A stretch of 64,000 bases of DNA, taken from contig JADJFK010000007.1 of assembly GCA_016708585.1 (NCBI GenBank), positions 186,001 through 250,000 on the forward strand. Reading direction: 5' to 3'. Position numbers and translations under genes: made by a program. The stretch's first letter is position 1, and each line of letters begins with the position of its first letter. Of this stretch, positions 1 to 6,933 are shown piece after piece. The notes beneath the pieces were generated by a model, which worked only from the letters and a program-made list of their open reading frames with translations, was not told the DNA's origin and did no database searches. The stretch is from Sulfuritalea sp. Its GTDB lineage: Bacteria > Pseudomonadota > Gammaproteobacteria > Burkholderiales > Rhodocyclaceae.

Positions 1-1
1 G

Positions 2-16
2 AAGGAGCTGCCCTGA
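2..16 (+). other. possible 3' end of an upstream gene
   Basis: The second reading frame gives Lys-Glu-Leu-Pro followed by TGA, which could be the last codons of a gene that begins before the window. Nothing else supports it. The stretch from here to the brnT promoter holds only a hairpin repeat at 51-71. Confidence 0.2.
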
Positions 17-50
17 GGCGGGGGTGGCGGCTGTACACCGCAAGGCCTGG

Positions 51-71
51 ATTCCGGGTCAAGCCCGGAAT
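51..71. repeat. short hairpin repeat (ATTCCGGG/CCCGGAAT)
   Basis: An 8-bp perfect stem, ATTCCGGG then CCCGGAAT, encloses a 5-base loop. Hairpins built on GATTCCGGGTCAAGCCCGGAATGACG-like words are common intergenic repeats in many proteobacteria (established). This is the only copy I see in the window. Confidence 0.5.
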
Positions 72-129
72 GACGGCGCGAAGGTCGTGCGCGTTTGGGG
101 ATGGTCGCCGTACCGCCGGCGCCGACCAC

Positions 130-158
130 TTGACTATACGCACGTTTATACATATCTT
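130..158 (+). promoter_or_regulatory. putative brnTA promoter
   Basis: TTGACT at 130-135 and TATCTT at 153-158 are separated by 17 bp. Transcription from this -10 would begin at or next to the A of the brnT ATG at 165, so the message may be leaderless. No Shine-Dalgarno sequence precedes the ATG, which agrees with that. Confidence 0.5.
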
Positions 159-164
159 TATCCC

Positions 165-437
165 ATGCGCTACACGCACGATCCGAAAAAACGGGCCGCG
201 AATCTGAAGAAGCACGGTTACGACTTCAAGGATGCGCCGCAGGTGATCGAAGCCGATCGCACGGTAACGTTTGAGGATCGGCGCTTTGACTATGACGAGC
301 AGCGTTTCATCACGCTGGGCATGTTGCGCGGGGATGTGGTGGTGATTGCCACTGCCGAGACGGATGAGGAAATCCGGGTGATTTCGATGCGAAGGGCTGA
401 GCAAAATGAAGAAGAAATCTACTACGGCAACGTTTGA
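165..437 (+). CDS. brnT: BrnT family type II toxin
   Basis: The 90-residue protein opens with RYTHDPKKRAANLKKHGYDF, the typical BrnT beginning: an aromatic/DP segment, then a KxxxNxxKHGxxF helix. It ends in the RxISMRRA strand that is also typical of the family. BrnT proteins fold like RelE ribonucleases and inhibit translation by cleaving RNA (family knowledge). I chose the ATG at 165 because the longer open frame upstream lacks family similarity and a promoter ends just before this ATG. The stop lies inside the next gene, brnA, a 32-bp overlap that implies translational coupling. Confidence 0.88.
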   Translation: MRYTHDPKKRAANLKKHGYDFKDAPQVIEADRTVTFEDRRFDYDEQRFITLGMLRGDVVVIATAETDEEIRVISMRRAEQNEEEIYYGNV

Positions 438-708
438 CGAGAACGCGCCCATCACCCAGGGCGACATCGATGCCGGCAGGCTGGTTCTGCGCAAGCGCAT
501 GGCCGGCGGCGGCGTGGTGCTACCCAAGAAGCGCGTCACGCTCTACCTTGATGCCGCGCTTGTGGAACGGTTCAAGGATATGGCCGGTGATCGCGGGTAT
601 CAGACACTGATCAATGAGACCTTGAAGACCTCGCTTCACCAGGCCGACATCGAGACGACAATCCGCAAGGTTATCCGCGAGGAATTGAAAGGCCGGAAGG
701 CCGCCTAG
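406..708 (+). CDS. brnA: BrnA family antitoxin
   Basis: The 100-residue basic protein carries a ribbon-helix-helix region at about residues 41-75 (KKRVTLYLDAALVERFKDMA, then a YQTLINETL helix). This is the DNA-binding part of BrnA antitoxins. BrnA neutralises BrnT and represses the shared promoter as a complex (family knowledge). The start at 406 overlaps the end of brnT, and toxin-before-antitoxin is the usual brnTA order. The long charged tail (about residues 78-100) is a little unusual but within family variation. Confidence 0.85.
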   Translation: MKKKSTTATFDENAPITQGDIDAGRLVLRKRMAGGGVVLPKKRVTLYLDAALVERFKDMAGDRGYQTLINETLKTSLHQADIETTIRKVIREELKGRKAA

Positions 709-733
709 CGGCAGGTCTATCGCAACTCGTACC

Positions 734-762
734 AAGGAAAAAGGGACCTGGCCTCTTTTTCG
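734..762. repeat. GGCC-centred hairpin, copy 1 (imperfect)
   Basis: An A-rich/T-rich inverted repeat, GAAAAAGGGACC then GGCCTCTTTTTC, pairs at 10 of 12 positions. It belongs to the same family as the hairpins at 1598-1630 and 2534-2558. It lies between brnA and the DUF3750 gene. Confidence 0.6.
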
Positions 763-769
763 GACCCTA

Positions 770-1564
770 TTGCGCTTTACTGTCCGTCGTCCTGAGAGTC
801 CACGCTTGCGCCCCAAATCGCGTCGTCCGAGAATTTTTTTGCTGCTGATCGCGGCCTTTTTCGTCGTTCCGCCGGCGATCAGCGTCGCCCTTCACTCGCC
901 CTCGGCGGTGTCGTGGAGCGAAGCGGCGCTGACACCGAGCGGCCTGTCGCCCGACCCGGCGAAGGTCAAAGAGCCGGTCGTCCAGGTCTTTGCCGCGCCG
1001 GCGTTCGGCCGCCGCGGCGCCTTCGGGGTGCACTCCTGGATCGTCGCCAAGCGCACCGGCGCGCCGGCCTTCACGCGTTACGATGTGGTCAGGTGGAGCG
1101 GGGCGCCCTATGTCCAGGTCGACTATCTCGGTCCCGACGCGCTGTGGTACGGATCGATGCCGACGCTGCTGGCCGACCGCCGCGGCGAGGGCGTCGAGGC
1201 CTTGATCGACCGTATCGAAGAGGCGGTGCGCCAGTATCCCTACGCCGACACCTACCGCACCTGGCCGGGGCCGAACAGCAACACCTTCGTCGCGCATGTC
1301 GCGCGCGAGGTCCCCGGGTTGCGGCTCGACCTGCCGGCGAATGCGGTCGGCAAGGACTACCTGCCGCTCACTTCGGCGATCGCGTCCGCGCCCAGCGGCA
1401 CCGGCGCCCAGCTTTCCGTGCTCGGCCTCGCCGGCGTTCTCGTCGCCGCCGAAGAAGGCATCGAGCTCAATCTGCTCGGGCTTTCGCTCGGCATCGACAT
1501 CGCACGCCCGGCGCTGCGCCTACCCGGACTCGGGCGCGTCGGCCTTGCCAAGCCCGGACGCTGA
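770..1564 (+). CDS. DUF3750 domain membrane-anchored protein
   Basis: The 264-residue protein has a basic N-terminus followed by one membrane segment at about residues 22-41 (IFLLLIAAFFVVPPAISVAL), so it is probably anchored with the rest in the periplasm. The body, with FGRRGAFGVHSWIVAKR, a WYGSMPTLLADRRG segment and TWPGPNSNTFVAHVAREVP, matches my memory of DUF3750, a family of unknown function. PGPNSNTF resembles the NTF-type loops of small periplasmic peptidase-like folds, but I cannot assign a catalytic site. The start is a TTG; an internal start would remove part of the basic leader. A strong hairpin 34 bp after the stop could end transcription. Confidence 0.7.
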   Translation: MRFTVRRPESPRLRPKSRRPRIFLLLIAAFFVVPPAISVALHSPSAVSWSEAALTPSGLSPDPAKVKEPVVQVFAAPAFGRRGAFGVHSWIVAKRTGAPAFTRYDVVRWSGAPYVQVDYLGPDALWYGSMPTLLADRRGEGVEALIDRIEEAVRQYPYADTYRTWPGPNSNTFVAHVAREVPGLRLDLPANAVGKDYLPLTSAIASAPSGTGAQLSVLGLAGVLVAAEEGIELNLLGLSLGIDIARPALRLPGLGRVGLAKPGR

Positions 1565-1597
1565 CCCGGGCTGCCGTTCAGGCGCGAAAGGAAAAAG

Positions 1598-1630
1598 AAA
1601 GGAAAAAGGGGCCTGACCCCTTTTTCCTTT
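1598..1630. terminator. perfect hairpin with T tracts after the DUF3750 gene
   Basis: A perfect 14-bp stem (AAAGGAAAAAGGGG and its complement) encloses a 5-base loop and is followed by a T-rich stretch. It would work as an intrinsic terminator for the DUF3750 gene and, with its A-rich left arm, partly in the other direction. It is also the best-formed copy of the GGCC-centred hairpin family in this region; a half copy follows at about 1641-1654. Confidence 0.65.
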
Positions 1631-1701
1631 TTTCTCTTTTAGGCCCCTTTTTCCTCGCTATGGTCCGCTGCTGGCGTTTGTACGTTCATGAATAAAGGAA
1701 T

Positions 1702-1727
1702 CGCCGTGTCGCCGGCGCCGACTTTTC
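1702..1727 (-). repeat. 26-bp dispersed repeat, copy 1
   Basis: On the minus strand this matches the consensus beginning GAAAAGTCGGCG and ending ACGGCG at every base. It is identical to the copy at 45306-45331. It sits between the DUF3750 gene and the VapBC-like pair. Confidence 0.8.
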
Positions 1728-1790
1728 ATTCGCAAGATCGCGGCCAGCGCGATGCGGGTTGCAGATTTGTCCGTTCACGGACGGGGAGAT

Positions 1791-2204
1791 TCACACCCCC
1801 TCGGCACGCAGCCCCGCCCGAATGGCGGCTTCGAGTTGCCGCTGGTCCGCTGAAATGAAGACATCAACCTTGAGTGCGATGGCGCTGCCGAGATGGATCG
1901 CATCCATGCCGCGCAGGACATTGGCTTCCAGGCTGTCAATCGACCGGGCCAGGACTTCGGGGCTGAGGTCGCACATCGCCGCATCCTCGATGTCGGCCAG
2001 CAGCAGCGACTTGAGCTGACGATACTGGGTGTCGTCGATCCTGCCTTCGCGGCGCAGGCGGCAAAAGGCCGCGACGATTTCCGGCAAGGCGATGCCGGAG
2101 AGACCTATTTCGCTGGCGCGATCGCACCATGCCAACACGGCCTCGGTGCCGGCTTCACTGACATAGCGTTTGACGAAAGCCGAGCTGTCGAAGAAGACGC
2201 GCAT
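1791..2204 (-). CDS. PIN domain ribonuclease toxin, VapC-like
   Basis: The 137-residue PIN-domain protein retains the acidic metal-binding residues: Asp6 in the opening strand (FFDSSAFVKRYV), Glu42 in the LPEIVAAF helix, Asp101 in GMDAIHLGSA and Asp120 in the SADQRQL segment. VapC toxins cleave specific structured RNAs using Mg2+ (family knowledge). The gene follows its putative antitoxin with an 11-bp gap on the same strand, so the two are probably one transcript. All key residues are intact, so it looks functional. Confidence 0.85.
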   Translation of the reverse strand: MRVFFDSSAFVKRYVSEAGTEAVLAWCDRASEIGLSGIALPEIVAAFCRLRREGRIDDTQYRQLKSLLLADIEDAAMCDLSPEVLARSIDSLEANVLRGMDAIHLGSAIALKVDVFISADQRQLEAAIRAGLRAEGV

Positions 2205-2215
2205 TTCAGCCTTAC

Positions 2216-2443
2216 TTACACGCCGGCGTCGCGCTCTTCGAGAATCATGCGACTGACCGACACGCCGTCGAGTACCAGCGGTTGGGCCTTGCGCCGTTTC
2301 CAGGACGGAAGATCCGCGGCGACCGGCACGATGTCGGCGATGGGCTTGCCATTGCGCAACACGCGGACGGACTCGCCCGATTCGACGATGTCGAAATAGG
2401 TCTTGGCGTGGTTGCGCACTTCGGTGAAGGTGGCTTGTCTCAT
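2216..2443 (-). CDS. Phd/YefM family antitoxin
   Basis: The 75-residue protein begins MRQATFTEVRNHAKTYFDIV and continues with SGESVRVLRNGKPIADIVP, the standard Phd/YefM N-terminal DNA-binding fold. The remaining C-terminal tail would wrap the toxin. GGAG lies about 9 bases before the ATG. It pairs with the PIN toxin immediately downstream and should autorepress the pair. No clean palindromic operator could be picked out upstream. Confidence 0.85.
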   Translation of the reverse strand: MRQATFTEVRNHAKTYFDIVESGESVRVLRNGKPIADIVPVAADLPSWKRRKAQPLVLDGVSVSRMILEERDAGV

Positions 2444-2533
2444 CGCAATCTCCGGATGTACAGAATGGTGTAATTATGCATGTTCATTCCGGATATTGCC
2501 AGTCGGCAAGCTATGGAAAAGCATGGAAGAAAG

Positions 2534-2558
2534 GAAAAAGGGGCCTGGCCCCTTTTTC
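2534..2558. repeat. GGCC-centred hairpin, copy 3
   Basis: GAAAAAGGGGCC and GGCCCCTTTTTC pair perfectly around a single T. The stretch 2444-2636 between the antitoxin and the Tim44-like gene otherwise holds only copy 2 of the 26-bp dispersed repeat. Confidence 0.65.
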
Positions 2559-2578
2559 TTTATCCTCTTTTTCTTTAT

Positions 2579-2604
2579 CGCCGTGTCGCCAGCGCCGACT
2601 TTTC
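2579..2604 (-). repeat. 26-bp dispersed repeat, copy 2
   Basis: It differs from copy 1 by one base in the centre (GCGCTGGCG on the minus strand). It lies 30 bp upstream of the Tim44-like gene's stop codon and just right of hairpin copy 3, the same hairpin-then-repeat arrangement seen at 1598-1727. Confidence 0.78.
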
Positions 2605-2636
2605 AAGGTGACGCGAACACGGACAACACCCGGCGA

Positions 2637-3548
2637 TCAGCCCTGCTGTATCCCCGCGATCTGCCATCCCTGGCTGCCGTCGAGCGGCTTGCTCAGGTGC
2701 CAGACTTCGCTGAAGGCTTCGGGCGCGGCGTTGTCTTCTTCGCGGATCAGGCCGGAAAAGCGCACGCTGGCCAGCGCACGGTTGGCTTCGGTGCTGACAT
2801 CGAGGAGTTCGGCATCGAGCTGCACGACGTCGGTTTCCTGCGCGAGCTGGTTGCGCTCCTGGAACTGCATCTGGATTTCGGCGGCCATTTCGGGGCTGCA
2901 GAACTGGCGGACGTCCTCCATGTCGCCGCGGTCGTTGGCGGCCTGCAGGCGGATGAAGTTGAGCTTGGCCTGGCGCAGGAAGCCTTCGACATCGAAGTCG
3001 GCGGGGATGTTCGCCGCGGATGCGGTGGCGGCTGCCGTAGCTCCACCGCCGGCGCCCGAGCCCTCGAATCGCGCCGGCGTGAAGTCTGCCGGTGCCGCAT
3101 TGCCCGCGCCGGCGCCGGCGTACTGCATGGCCGGCTGCGCGGCGGCAGGCTGGCGCCTGCCGAGGAACCAGCGCACGGCGAAGAAGACCGCCGCGCCGAG
3201 CAGCAACATCATCACGATGTTGGCCATGCCTTCACCCAGGCCCAGGTGCGAGAACAGGGCGGCGAGGCCGATGCCGGCGGCGAGGCCGGCGAGCGGGCCC
3301 ATCCAGCGGCTCATGCCGGATTGGGCGGCGGCGGCGGGCGCGGCGGCGGCCGGTGCGCCGGCGGCGGGTGCCGTGGCGGCAGGTGCGGCGGCGGGCTTGG
3401 CGGGGATGGCGTCGCGCTTCATCACCGTCGAATCGCGGCTGATGCCGGAGCTCTTGCCGCCGCCCAGGCGCTTGGCGGCCTCGGCATCCTGAACCATCAG
3501 GCCGACGCCCATGACGACGGCAAAAAGTGCGATTGCTATGCGCTTCAT
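2637..3548 (-). CDS. Tim44-like domain membrane protein (paralogue A)
   Basis: The 303-residue protein has a signal/anchor (MKRIAIALFAVVMGVGLMVQ), an alanine-rich linker and two hydrophobic segments around residues 83-130 (PLAGLAAGIGLAALFSHLGLG; ANIVMMLLLGAAVFFAVRWFLG). A Tim44-like domain fills the C-terminal half, with the FDVEGFLRQAKLNFIRLQAANDRGD signature. Bacterial Tim44-like proteins are membrane-associated and of uncertain role. A close paralogue lies at 46668-47564 in the ubiquinone block; the C-terminal halves are nearly collinear. AAAGGAG precedes the ATG. It is probably co-transcribed with the Bax-inhibitor-1 gene 33 bp upstream. Confidence 0.85.
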   Translation of the reverse strand: MKRIAIALFAVVMGVGLMVQDAEAAKRLGGGKSSGISRDSTVMKRDAIPAKPAAAPAATAPAAGAPAAAAPAAAAQSGMSRWMGPLAGLAAGIGLAALFSHLGLGEGMANIVMMLLLGAAVFFAVRWFLGRRQPAAAQPAMQYAGAGAGNAAPADFTPARFEGSGAGGGATAAATASAANIPADFDVEGFLRQAKLNFIRLQAANDRGDMEDVRQFCSPEMAAEIQMQFQERNQLAQETDVVQLDAELLDVSTEANRALASVRFSGLIREEDNAAPEAFSEVWHLSKPLDGSQGWQIAGIQQG

Positions 3549-3581
3549 TGTGAATCTCCTTTAGTGGAACCGGGGTGCGTG

Positions 3582-4262
3582 TCAGTCGCTGCTGTTCATG
3601 AAGCCGAGCAGCTGCAGCAGGCTGGTGAAGAGGTTGAAGATGGCGACGAACAGCGTGACCGTGGCCATCACGTAGTTGGTTTCACCGCCGTGGATGATGT
3701 TCGAGGTCTCGTACAGGATCAGGCCCGACATCAGCAGCACGAAGGCGGCCGAGACGGCCAGCGACAGCGCCGGGATCTCGAAGAAGATCGCCGCGAGGCC
3801 GGCGACGAAGGCGACCAGGATACCGACCATGAGGAAGCCGCCCATGAAGCTGAAGTCCTTGCGCGTGATCAGCGCGTAGCCGGAGAGGCCGACGAAGATC
3901 GCGCCGGTGCCGGCCATCGCCGTCATCACCGTCTGGCCGCCGTTGGGCAGGCCGAGGTAGTGGCTGACGATGGGGCCCAGCGTGTAGCCCATGAAACCGG
4001 TGAGGGCGAAGACCGAGACCAGGCCCCAGCCGCTGTTGCGCAGTTTGGTGGTGGCGAACAGCAGGCCGAAGTAGCCGATCAGGGTCACGATCAACCCCGG
4101 ATGCGGCAAGTTCAACGCCACGGCCCCGGCGGCCGTGGCGGCGGCGAACAGCAGGGTCATCGACAGCAGCAGGTAGGTGTTGCGGATCACCCGGTTGGTG
4201 GCGAGCACGGATTCCGTGCCGGTGCGGGGCAGGGCGATCGCTTGGGTGTTGGCTTGGTTCAT
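3582..4262 (-). CDS. Bax inhibitor-1/YccA family membrane protein
   Basis: The 226-residue protein has about seven membrane segments and the family hallmarks: an RNTYLLLSMTLLFAAATA first helix, a GFMGYTLGP segment and an ASL-IY-like region (LYETSNIIHGGETNYVMAT) before the last helix. E. coli YccA interacts with the FtsH protease and other members leak calcium or protons (family knowledge); the role here is unknown. AAGGAG precedes the ATG. It lies between the TerB/DUF697 gene (40 bp upstream) and the Tim44-like gene, all on the minus strand. Confidence 0.88.
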   Translation of the reverse strand: MNQANTQAIALPRTGTESVLATNRVIRNTYLLLSMTLLFAAATAAGAVALNLPHPGLIVTLIGYFGLLFATTKLRNSGWGLVSVFALTGFMGYTLGPIVSHYLGLPNGGQTVMTAMAGTGAIFVGLSGYALITRKDFSFMGGFLMVGILVAFVAGLAAIFFEIPALSLAVSAAFVLLMSGLILYETSNIIHGGETNYVMATVTLFVAIFNLFTSLLQLLGFMNSSD

Positions 4263-4302
4263 GTGTGTCTCCTTTTGAAAATGGACTGCCTGGGTGATGA
4301 CT

Positions 4303-5271
4303 TCAGTTGCCGCGGACCATGGCCATGACGCGGCCCATGTCCAGCGTTGCGGCCTGCTGCCGGATCTGCGGCAGGTACTGCGCCTGCATCTGTTTGGCGG
4401 GTTCCAGCAGGTTCTGGAAGCTGTCGCTGAGCATCGCCGTGCTCATGGTCCGCCCGCCGCCGTAGTAGCGTTTGGCGACCTGGCCCAGCGCGTAGGTGGT
4501 GGCGAAGGAAAACGCCATGCCGGTGGCGGCGCCGCCGAGCTTGCCGACGGTTTTGCCGGCGACCTTGCCGAGCAGGCCGCCGAGCAGCTTGCGGCCGAAC
4601 TGTTCGAGGTACTGCGAGGTGAGGCCGACGCCGGCGGCGGCGATGAATTCCTTGATGTGGCCCTGGTCGAGCTCGACGCCGTGGGCCTTGCCGATGCCAT
4701 AGACCATCTTGACCTGCAGCGGAATGATGGCCATCGAGGCCCAGGATTGCGGCAGCAGTTCCAGGGCGCCGTTCACCATGGCGTAGTTGAGGATGGATTT
4801 GTCCAGTTCGGCGGCGGAAACCGACGGCACCGCAGCGACCACCGGGCCGGCGGTGGCGGTGGCGGCTGTCGCCGGCGGCACCGCCGATTCCAGTTCGCCG
4901 ACCAGGGTGTCGATCTCTTTTTCGACGAGCCCGGTGACGGCGCTGTCGAGCTTGAGCAGCACTTTCAGTTCGTCGAGGAAACGCCGTTCGGCAGCGCAGA
5001 GGCGGCCGTCGGCCTCGCAGACACAGACCGCCATTTCATAGGCGAGCTGGCGCTGGCCGGAGTCGGTCAGCGCGGCGGCGGCGCCGGCGAGGCTGGTCCG
5101 TTTCAGGAGCACGTCCTGGTACAGGCCGGCGAGGTCGATCCCGCCGGCGGCATCGGCCAGCGATGCGGCGATGCGGCGGACTTCTTCGCGCTCGCGCTCC
5201 GCCTTGATGCCATCGGCAAACGCGGCATACAGGGCGATGACGAGGATGGACTGCTGCTCTTCCGGTTTCAT
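4303..5271 (-). CDS. TerB-like plus DUF697 (YcjF/EcsC-like) protein
   Basis: The 322-residue protein starts MKPEEQQSILVIALYAAFADG. Its first 135 residues look like a TerB domain, an all-helical acidic fold with an ADG..EREREEVRRIAA core. The second half (LNYAMVNGALELLPQSWASMAIIPLQVKMVYGIG, then glycine-rich helices GKVAGKTVGKLGGAATGMAF) resembles DUF697/YcjF-type membrane-associated helices. TerB domains are associated with membrane stress. A longer frame runs 120 bp upstream into the S30AE gene, so I chose the ATG at 5271, which clears that gene. Function unknown. Confidence 0.72.
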   Translation of the reverse strand: MKPEEQQSILVIALYAAFADGIKAEREREEVRRIAASLADAAGGIDLAGLYQDVLLKRTSLAGAAAALTDSGQRQLAYEMAVCVCEADGRLCAAERRFLDELKVLLKLDSAVTGLVEKEIDTLVGELESAVPPATAATATAGPVVAAVPSVSAAELDKSILNYAMVNGALELLPQSWASMAIIPLQVKMVYGIGKAHGVELDQGHIKEFIAAAGVGLTSQYLEQFGRKLLGGLLGKVAGKTVGKLGGAATGMAFSFATTYALGQVAKRYYGGGRTMSTAMLSDSFQNLLEPAKQMQAQYLPQIRQQAATLDMGRVMAMVRGN

Positions 5272-5314
5272 GGTTGCGCTACCTTGTTTCAATATGTCGG
5301 TGATGTCGGGTCCG

Positions 5315-5701
5315 TCAATCCGTGCCCATCGCCGCGACGGCATCGCGCACGACGTCGGCTTCGGGGGCTTCGCGGCCGACAAGCCGGGCATGGGGAAACT
5401 CGCGCAGGCGCTCCAGGCGGCGCACCACCGCGCGTTCGGCCCGTTCCGCGGCGCGATCGATGGCGACGTAGAGATCGGCCTCGGTGTCCTCGATCACCAC
5501 GTTGCGGGTGCCGGGAAAGGGCACCCGTATGCGGCAACGCTTGTCCCGGCCGCCGCGCGGGCCGTTGATGTCGGACAGGCGCACGCTGACCGCGCGGACA
5601 TCGTGATTGGCCCAGCCGAGGGCGAACTGCAGGCGCCGCTGGGTGTGCTCGCGCAGCCCTTCGGTCAGGTCGAATCCGCTGGCCTTGATGTCGATACGCA
5701 T
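5315..5701 (-). CDS. S30AE (HPF/RaiA) ribosome-associated protein
   Basis: The 128-residue protein begins MRIDIKASGFDLTEGLREHTQRRLQFAL, the beta-alpha start of the S30AE fold that binds the 30S decoding centre in hibernating ribosomes (family knowledge). It is slightly longer than short HPF and lacks the long-HPF dimerisation domain. Its centre (RDKRCRIRVPFPGTRNVVIEDTEADLYVAIDRAAERAERAV) keeps the conserved helix. The ATG at 5701 has GGAG upstream. The gene diverges from nhaR and leads a minus-strand run into the TerB/DUF697 gene 43 bp downstream. Confidence 0.82.
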   Translation of the reverse strand: MRIDIKASGFDLTEGLREHTQRRLQFALGWANHDVRAVSVRLSDINGPRGGRDKRCRIRVPFPGTRNVVIEDTEADLYVAIDRAAERAERAVVRRLERLREFPHARLVGREAPEADVVRDAVAAMGTD

Positions 5702-5755
5702 GACGCTTGCTCCTTTCGGGTTGAACACGGAGCGGATGCTAAGGCGCCGGCACAG

Positions 5756-5770
5756 ATCGAACAAGTCGAT
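5756..5770. promoter_or_regulatory. LysR-type operator half, site 1
   Basis: ATCGA-N5-TCGAT is a perfect 5+5 inverted repeat that fits the T-N11-A rule for LysR-type regulators. It lies in the 161-bp divergent gap between the S30AE gene and nhaR. Confidence 0.6.
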
Positions 5771-5786
5771 TCTTTTGAGCTGATAC

Positions 5787-5801
5787 ATCGAGAAGTTCGA
5801 T
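5787..5801. promoter_or_regulatory. LysR-type operator half, site 2
   Basis: A second ATCGA-N5-TCGAT palindrome lies exactly 31 bp, about three helical turns, from site 1. The paired arrangement is typical of recognition and activation sites of a LysR tetramer. NhaR encoded next door is the obvious candidate protein (inference). Confidence 0.6.
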
Positions 5802-5862
5802 GTTATGCTTTGCCTGCGGACATGCGCGAATTGCAATTGCGCTGGCCAGGGGGGACGACAGG

Positions 5863-6774
5863 ATGGCGGCACTCAACTTCAAGCATTTGCGATACTTCTG
5901 GATGGTGGCCAAGACCGGCAGCATCGCGCGCGCGGCGCAGCAGCTGCACCTGACGCCGCATTCGATCAGCGGCCAGTTGCGCGAATTCGAGGCGAGCCTG
6001 GGCGTGGAACTGTTCCGCCGCGTCGGCCGCAACCTCGAAACCACGGATGCCGGGCGCAGCATCGTCAGCTACGCGGAGGAAATCTTCACCGTCGCCGACG
6101 AGCTGCAGGAGGTCTTGCGCGGCCAGCAGACCCGGAAAGCGCTGCCGTTCCGGGTCGGCATCGCCGATTCGGTGTCGAAGTCCGTGGCCTACCGGCTGGT
6201 GGATCCGGCGCTCGGGCTCGACGAGCCGGTGCGGCTGATCTGCCGCGAGGGGCGCCTGGCGACGCTGCTGGCCGACCTGTCGATCCATCGGCTGGACCTG
6301 ATCATCGCCGACCGGCCGATGCCGACCAACCTCAACGTGCGCGGCTACAGCCACCTGCTGGGCGAAAGCGGCCTGACCGTGTTCGGCACCCGCGCCCTGG
6401 CGAAGAATCTGTCCGGCGGCTTTCCCGCCCTGCTCGACGACGCGCCCTTCCTGCTGCCGGGCGAGGACGTCGCGATCCGGCCGAAATTGCTGCAGTGGCT
6501 GGATGCGCAGGGCGTGCGGCCGCGCATCGTCGGCGAGTTCGACGACAGCGCGCTGATGAAATCCTTCGGCCAGGCCGGTGCCGGCCTGTTCGTCGCGCCG
6601 ACCGCCATTGCCGCCCATGTCTGCGAACAATACAAGGTCGCGGAAATCGGCCGCATCGATGCGGTGGTCGAGCACCTCTATGCAATCAGCACCGAGCGCC
6701 GGCTCACCCACCCCGCCATCGTGGCGATCAGCAAGGCGGCGCGCAGCGACGTTTTCGGGGGAGTCGCGCGCTGA
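5863..6774 (+). CDS. nhaR: LysR-family transcriptional activator NhaR
   Basis: The 303-residue regulator has a winged helix-turn-helix at about residues 5-63 (LNFKHLRYFWMVAKTGSIARAA, then LTPHSISGQLREFEASLG) and a LysR effector domain. It resembles E. coli NhaR along its length: FxVGIADSVSK, HRLDLIIADRP, LLDDAPFLLPGEDVAIRPKLLQW and GEFDDSALMKSFG all have counterparts. NhaR activates the Na+/H+ antiporter gene nhaA in response to Na+; no antiporter gene lies nearby. I chose the ATG at 5863 because this is where the LysR domain begins; the upstream frame has no similarity. Paired operators at 5756-5801 suggest autoregulation. Confidence 0.85.
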   Translation: MAALNFKHLRYFWMVAKTGSIARAAQQLHLTPHSISGQLREFEASLGVELFRRVGRNLETTDAGRSIVSYAEEIFTVADELQEVLRGQQTRKALPFRVGIADSVSKSVAYRLVDPALGLDEPVRLICREGRLATLLADLSIHRLDLIIADRPMPTNLNVRGYSHLLGESGLTVFGTRALAKNLSGGFPALLDDAPFLLPGEDVAIRPKLLQWLDAQGVRPRIVGEFDDSALMKSFGQAGAGLFVAPTAIAAHVCEQYKVAEIGRIDAVVEHLYAISTERRLTHPAIVAISKAARSDVFGGVAR

Positions 6775-6811
6775 CCGGCATGAACGGGCGGCCACGCGCG
6801 GCCGCGTCGAT

Positions 6812-6837
6812 CGCCGTGCCGCCGGCGCCGACTTTTC
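6812..6837 (-). repeat. 26-bp dispersed repeat, copy 3
   Basis: It matches the consensus with GGCACGGCG at the end. It lies 37 bp after nhaR and marks the left edge of the promoter/palindrome region of the next module. Confidence 0.8.
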
Positions 6838-6872
6838 GCAATTCTCGAAATTAGAATGGCAAGGTAAATATG

Positions 6873-6901
6873 TTGATTTTCAATGCAGTAATCAGTATAT
6901 T
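6873..6901 (+). promoter_or_regulatory. strong sigma-70-type promoter of the HTH-nucleotidyltransferase pair
   Basis: TTGATT at 6873-6878 and TATATT at 6896-6901 are spaced by exactly 17 bp. The palindrome at 6898-6923 overlaps the -10 element and start point. The surrounding DNA is markedly AT-rich compared with its neighbours. Confidence 0.7.
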
Positions 6902-6923
6902 CGCTATTTGCAAATAGCGAATA
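6898..6923. promoter_or_regulatory. perfect 26-bp palindromic operator
   Basis: Half-site TATTCGCTATTTG is followed directly by its exact complement, 13+13 bp with no spacer. It overlaps the -10 region of the promoter and ends 10 bp before the first ATG. Its position fits a repressor site for the small DNA-binding-like protein encoded immediately downstream (inference). Confidence 0.75.
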
Positions 6924-6933
6924 AGATATTGCC

